The position numbers were made by a program, and so were the translations under genes. The notes beneath the pieces were generated by a model that saw nothing but the letters and a program-made list of their open reading frames with translations, was not told the DNA's origin and ran no database searches. From Archilochus colubris (lineage: Eukaryota > Chordata > Aves > Apodiformes > Trochilidae), in NCBI GenBank assembly GCA_023079485.1, contig CM041107.1:5662657-5726656 (forward strand): 64,000 nucleotides of DNA, in the 5' to 3' direction. Positions 62,801 through 64,000 of the stretch are shown here, piece by piece; within the stretch, counting starts at the first letter, position 1; each line of letters opens with the position of its first letter.

Positions 62801-63117
62801 CCGATGGCTGAAGGCTGATCCCACCCACCACTTCCATAGGGAAAGCTTGCTGGCAGCTCTTGCCCAGGACCTCAGGGTTGTGGTGAGGACTTACCACAGA
62901 AAGCTTCTTGAAACTTGTGGGTCAGCTTCTCTATCACACTGTAGCTCTCCACGTAGTCCACGTGCTCATCCAGGGGCTGGCTGGCAATCTGCCTCAGGGT
63001 CTGCATGTCCACCCTGCCAACCCCGATGGCAAAGATCTCAATGCCAGCTGCCCTGGCCCTGGCTGACACATCCTGCACTCCATCCTGGGGACGTCCATCA
63101 GTCACAACGATGGCCAC
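53580..63117 (-). CDS. MATN1: Matrilin-1 (cartilage matrix protein), 5'-incomplete, six exons
   Basis: Secreted cartilage extracellular-matrix protein that forms trimers and links collagen and proteoglycan networks. Spliced coding segments on the minus strand are 63117-62895, 59878-59753, 59065-58652, 56748-56596, 56040-55960 and 53629-53580, giving 348 residues and a TAA stop at 53582-53580. The domain order is half of VWA1, EGF-like, complete VWA2, then coiled coil, which is the matrilin-1 arrangement (matrilin-2 and -4 have more EGF modules, matrilin-3 lacks the second VWA). Every junction keeps frame and each intron between these exons is phase 1. Four introns are GT-AG; the last is AT-AC. 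The signal peptide and first half of VWA1 are not in the window, so this is a partial gene cut by the window end, not a broken gene. No frameshift or internal stop was seen. Identity rests on recalled similarity to chicken MATN1 and on exon structure. Confidence 0.96.
53636..53733 (+). repeat. Partner copy of local duplication, containing the U12 branch site
   Basis: Roughly 95-bp segment matching 52137-52231. This copy overlaps the U12 branch motif (minus-strand CCTTAAC at 53646-53640); the other copy does not keep that motif. Confidence 0.75.
53640..53646 (-). other. U12-type branch site (CCTTAAC)
   Basis: Minus-strand CCTTAAC within TTCCCCTTAAC. It matches the core of the highly conserved U12 branch consensus and is correctly spaced from the AC acceptor. 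The same neighbourhood belongs to a roughly 95-bp segment that has a diverged copy at 52137-52231. Confidence 0.85.
54399..55090 (-). mobile_element. CR1 LINE, 5'-truncated, inside the U12 intron
   Basis: The longest CR1 copy in the window (about 690 nt), antisense on the plus strand and so in the same sense as MATN1. Its 3' end, at low coordinates, retains the ATTCTATGAT-type terminal repeat. It includes the reverse-transcriptase tail ([20 protein letters not shown], then [10 protein letters not shown]). It extends further 5' than the nearly identical copy at 30850. Confidence 0.94.
55583..55758. repeat. AT-rich degenerate minisatellite in the U12 intron
   Basis: About 175 nt of TTTTATAT, TTATATC and TTATACT units, close to pure A+T. 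It ends about 200 nt from the AT-AC donor. Confidence 0.9.
55960..56040 (-). CDS. MATN1: MATN1 exon: linker cysteines and first part of coiled coil
   Basis: 81-nt exon, acceptor GATCCACAG. It encodes [11 protein letters not shown] and then [16 protein letters not shown]. The CxC pair just before the coil is where matrilin chains are disulfide-linked, and the following residues show heptad-like hydrophobic spacing. The exon ends with a lone T at 55960, and the intron starts at 55959 with ATATCCTTC rather than GT. The T joins TG of the next exon to make a Leu codon, which extends the heptads without a break. Confidence 0.93.
56251..56285. repeat. (TTATC/TTATT)n short repeat in a MATN1 intron
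   Basis: Imperfect pentanucleotide units in the 555-nt intron between the VWA2 end and the coiled-coil exon. Confidence 0.75.
56596..56748 (-). CDS. MATN1: MATN1 exon: end of VWA2 domain
   Basis: 153-nt exon, acceptor CTCCCAG, donor GTAAGA, phase 1 to phase 1. It encodes [20 protein letters not shown] and continues to KLQMKIC, forming the last strands and helix of VWA2. The final Cys pairs with the one before SGGSG at the domain start. The intron on its 5' side (56749-58651) is 1,903 nt and carries an ATT microsatellite at 56867-56897. Confidence 0.95.
56867..56897. repeat. (ATT)n microsatellite in a MATN1 intron
   Basis: About ten ATT units with one interruption (AGT), in the intron between the two VWA2 exons. 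Confidence 0.9.
58652..59065 (-). CDS. MATN1: MATN1 exon: first part of VWA2 domain
   Basis: 414-nt exon, acceptor CTGCCTCAG, donor GTAGGT, phase 1 to phase 1. It joins the EGF exon as SACSGGSG, then opens the second VWA domain with [11 protein letters not shown]. This contains the MIDAS DxSxS (DGSKS), followed by the GTMTG threonine loop and the FTDGRSQD aspartate, so all three metal-binding loops are intact. The exon ends at AAKKAKDSG, whose last codon is completed by the next exon. Confidence 0.96.
59301..59563. repeat. (TTCCT)n pentanucleotide array in a MATN1 intron
   Basis: Near-perfect TTCCT units from 59301 to 59540 with a single extra C near 59440, then degenerate TTCCC units to about 59563. 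On the transcribed MATN1 strand it is a 260-nt pure purine AGGAA tract. It is bracketed by two copies of a 50-nt segment (59247-59297 and 59579-59628) containing TTCCTTTTCTGTC and a TTATTATTAT block. It lies in the 687-nt intron between the EGF and VWA2 exons. Confidence 0.95.
59753..59878 (-). CDS. MATN1: MATN1 exon: EGF-like domain
   Basis: 126-nt exon with acceptor CTTCCAG and donor GTATGA, phase 1 on both sides, so it is a symmetric 1-1 module exon as is typical for EGF domains. It encodes [17 protein letters not shown] and then [17 protein letters not shown]. The six cysteines have EGF spacing (C-x6-C-x3-C-x8-C-x-C-x12-C). There is a single EGF module between the two VWA domains, as expected for matrilin-1. 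Reading past the donor runs into intron and then a TTCCT array, which creates a long artificial Lys/Glu/Arg frame. Confidence 0.96.
61664..62316 (-). mobile_element. CR1 LINE, older copy, in the VWA1-EGF intron
   Basis: Plus strand starts CACAGAATCACAGAACTCAT and follows the CR1 reverse-complement consensus (GGTTGGAAGAGACCTTTAAA through CTGGACACAGGACTCCAGG) to about 62316. It is more diverged than the 54399 copy. It lies in the 3,016-nt intron 59879-62894; the rest of that intron shows nothing else I can identify. Confidence 0.92.
62895..63117 (-). CDS. MATN1: MATN1 exon: second half of VWA1 domain
   Basis: 223-nt exon, entered in phase 0 after a pyrimidine-rich tract ending TGTGTAG and left in phase 1 through donor GTAAGT. 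It encodes 74 full codons starting [13 protein letters not shown] and ending HKFQEAFC. The TDG motif carries the third metal-coordinating aspartate expected for a VWA MIDAS site; the DxSxS part of this domain must lie on the upstream exon beyond base 64000. The final Cys closes the VWA disulfide. By the usual matrilin-1 layout this would be exon 3 of 8. The upstream intron (63118 to the window end) holds a CR1 copy and no further exon that I could recognise. Confidence 0.95.
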
Positions 63118-63430
63118 CTACACAGAGGAGGGCAGAGGCAAGGTGTGTGTCTGGCTGGGTGTTCATAACACCAGTGCTTGTGCAAGCCGGCTGGGTTAGC
63201 AAAGAAGGTGTCTCGTTTGTGAAAATTAAAGGGAAAAGGAAAGGCTGCCCCCTCCTCCGCTTCTTCCTGAGATCTCCGAAGCCATTCTTTGATATGGGGT
63301 TTGGTTTTTTTCTGAGCTGGAAATGTTAAACTTCCAGGCTGATTTAGGTAAGGGACAAGGGGTGCATCTCACCTCCAAGGAAAGAAAATGAAAGGTTTTG
63401 TTCTTCATGTGCAAACCAAACCCCAACTGT

Positions 63431-63776
63431 CACAGAATCACAGAATGGGCTGGGTTGGAAGGGACCTCTGATACCATCAAGTCCAACCCTTGATCCACTC
63501 CTGCTGCAGTTCCCAGCCCATGGCACTCAGTGCCACATCCAGGCTCTTTGGAAAGATCTCCAGACACGGAGAATCCACTACTTCCCTGGGCAGCCCATTC
63601 CAATGCCTGATCACCCTCTCCAGAAAGAAATTCTTTCTCATCTCCAACCTAAACCTGGCAGAGCTGAAGCCCATGGCCTCTTGTCTTACTGATGGAGCAG
63701 AACCCGACACCCCCCTGACTCCAACCTCCTTTCAGGGAGTTGTAGAGAGTGATGAGGTCTCCCCTGAGTCTCCTCC
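63431..63776 (-). mobile_element. CR1 LINE, 5'-truncated, in the upstream MATN1 intron
   Basis: Starts CACAGAATCACAGAATGGGC on the plus strand and belongs to the same subfamily as the copies at 30850 and 54399, with a small internal replacement near 63655-63710. It lies 5' of the VWA1 exon. The remaining sequence to the window end holds no recognisable exon. Confidence 0.92.
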
Positions 63777-64000
63777 AGAAGAAGAAAATCTTCATGAGCA
63801 TCCAGCTGATCCCTGTGACAGCTCTAACTCACTATGGGACTTTAAAGAATCTCGGGAAACATCACAGAAACCTCATGAGAAGAGTATTTTGTAGCTGGAG
63901 AAGCTGAAGGACAGGGAGGGGAAGAGATCTGCCCCAGGTCAGTCTCTGTGTCAGTGCCTGCCATGATTCCTGATTCCCTCTTCCATAGTAAACATCAGAG

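Noticed and set aside
63118..64000. Search for the VWA1 first-half or signal-peptide exon
   Set aside because: No DxSxS-containing frame or signal peptide with suitable splice sites was seen; the sequence is intron with a CR1 copy.

Overview
The window looks like avian nuclear DNA. Three things point there: many 5'-truncated CR1 LINE fragments, bird-type LTR sequences, and the 3' two-thirds of matrilin-1 (MATN1, cartilage matrix protein) with an exon layout and protein sequence that I recognise as close to chicken MATN1. Species and chromosome cannot be read from the sequence alone.

Right end (53.6-63.1 kb, minus strand): six coding exons of MATN1 can be spliced exactly. They encode the second half of the first von Willebrand A domain, the EGF-like domain, the second VWA domain (two exons) and the trimerising coiled coil (two exons). 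All five introns between them are phase 1. The last intron is not GT-AG. It is an AT-AC intron with a U12-type donor and branch site that splits the coiled coil, as known for matrilin genes. The signal-peptide exon and the first half of VWA1 lie beyond base 64000. The introns carry three CR1 copies, a long TTCCT pentanucleotide array and an AT-rich minisatellite.

Left and middle (1-52 kb): I find no credible protein-coding gene here. This is the region downstream of MATN1. In mammals the 3' side of MATN1 also faces a long gene-poor interval, so a desert is expected. The first 30.8 kb has no recognisable CR1, whereas the remaining 33 kb has eleven fragments. A solo LTR with a perfect 5-bp target duplication lies at 22.4-23.2 kb, and an older LTR fragment at 13.0 kb. 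AT-rich blocks near 12.1, 29.3, 31.8 and 48.3 kb resemble conserved regulatory sequence, but this needs alignment.

The most unusual content is a pair of related retrovirus-derived insertions that fold back on themselves. One (41058-41273) is a 216-bp near-perfect palindrome with TG...CA ends and a near-perfect 6-bp target duplication. The other (49945-50679) reads, on the minus strand, LTR - tRNA-Ala-type primer binding site - leader - start of a Gag-like frame, and then stops at an inverted copy of a U3 terminus. It is flanked by a perfect 6-bp duplication (CCAGCC). Both therefore have U3 termini at both ends, which suggests that retroviral integrase inserted aberrant, foldback reverse-transcription products.
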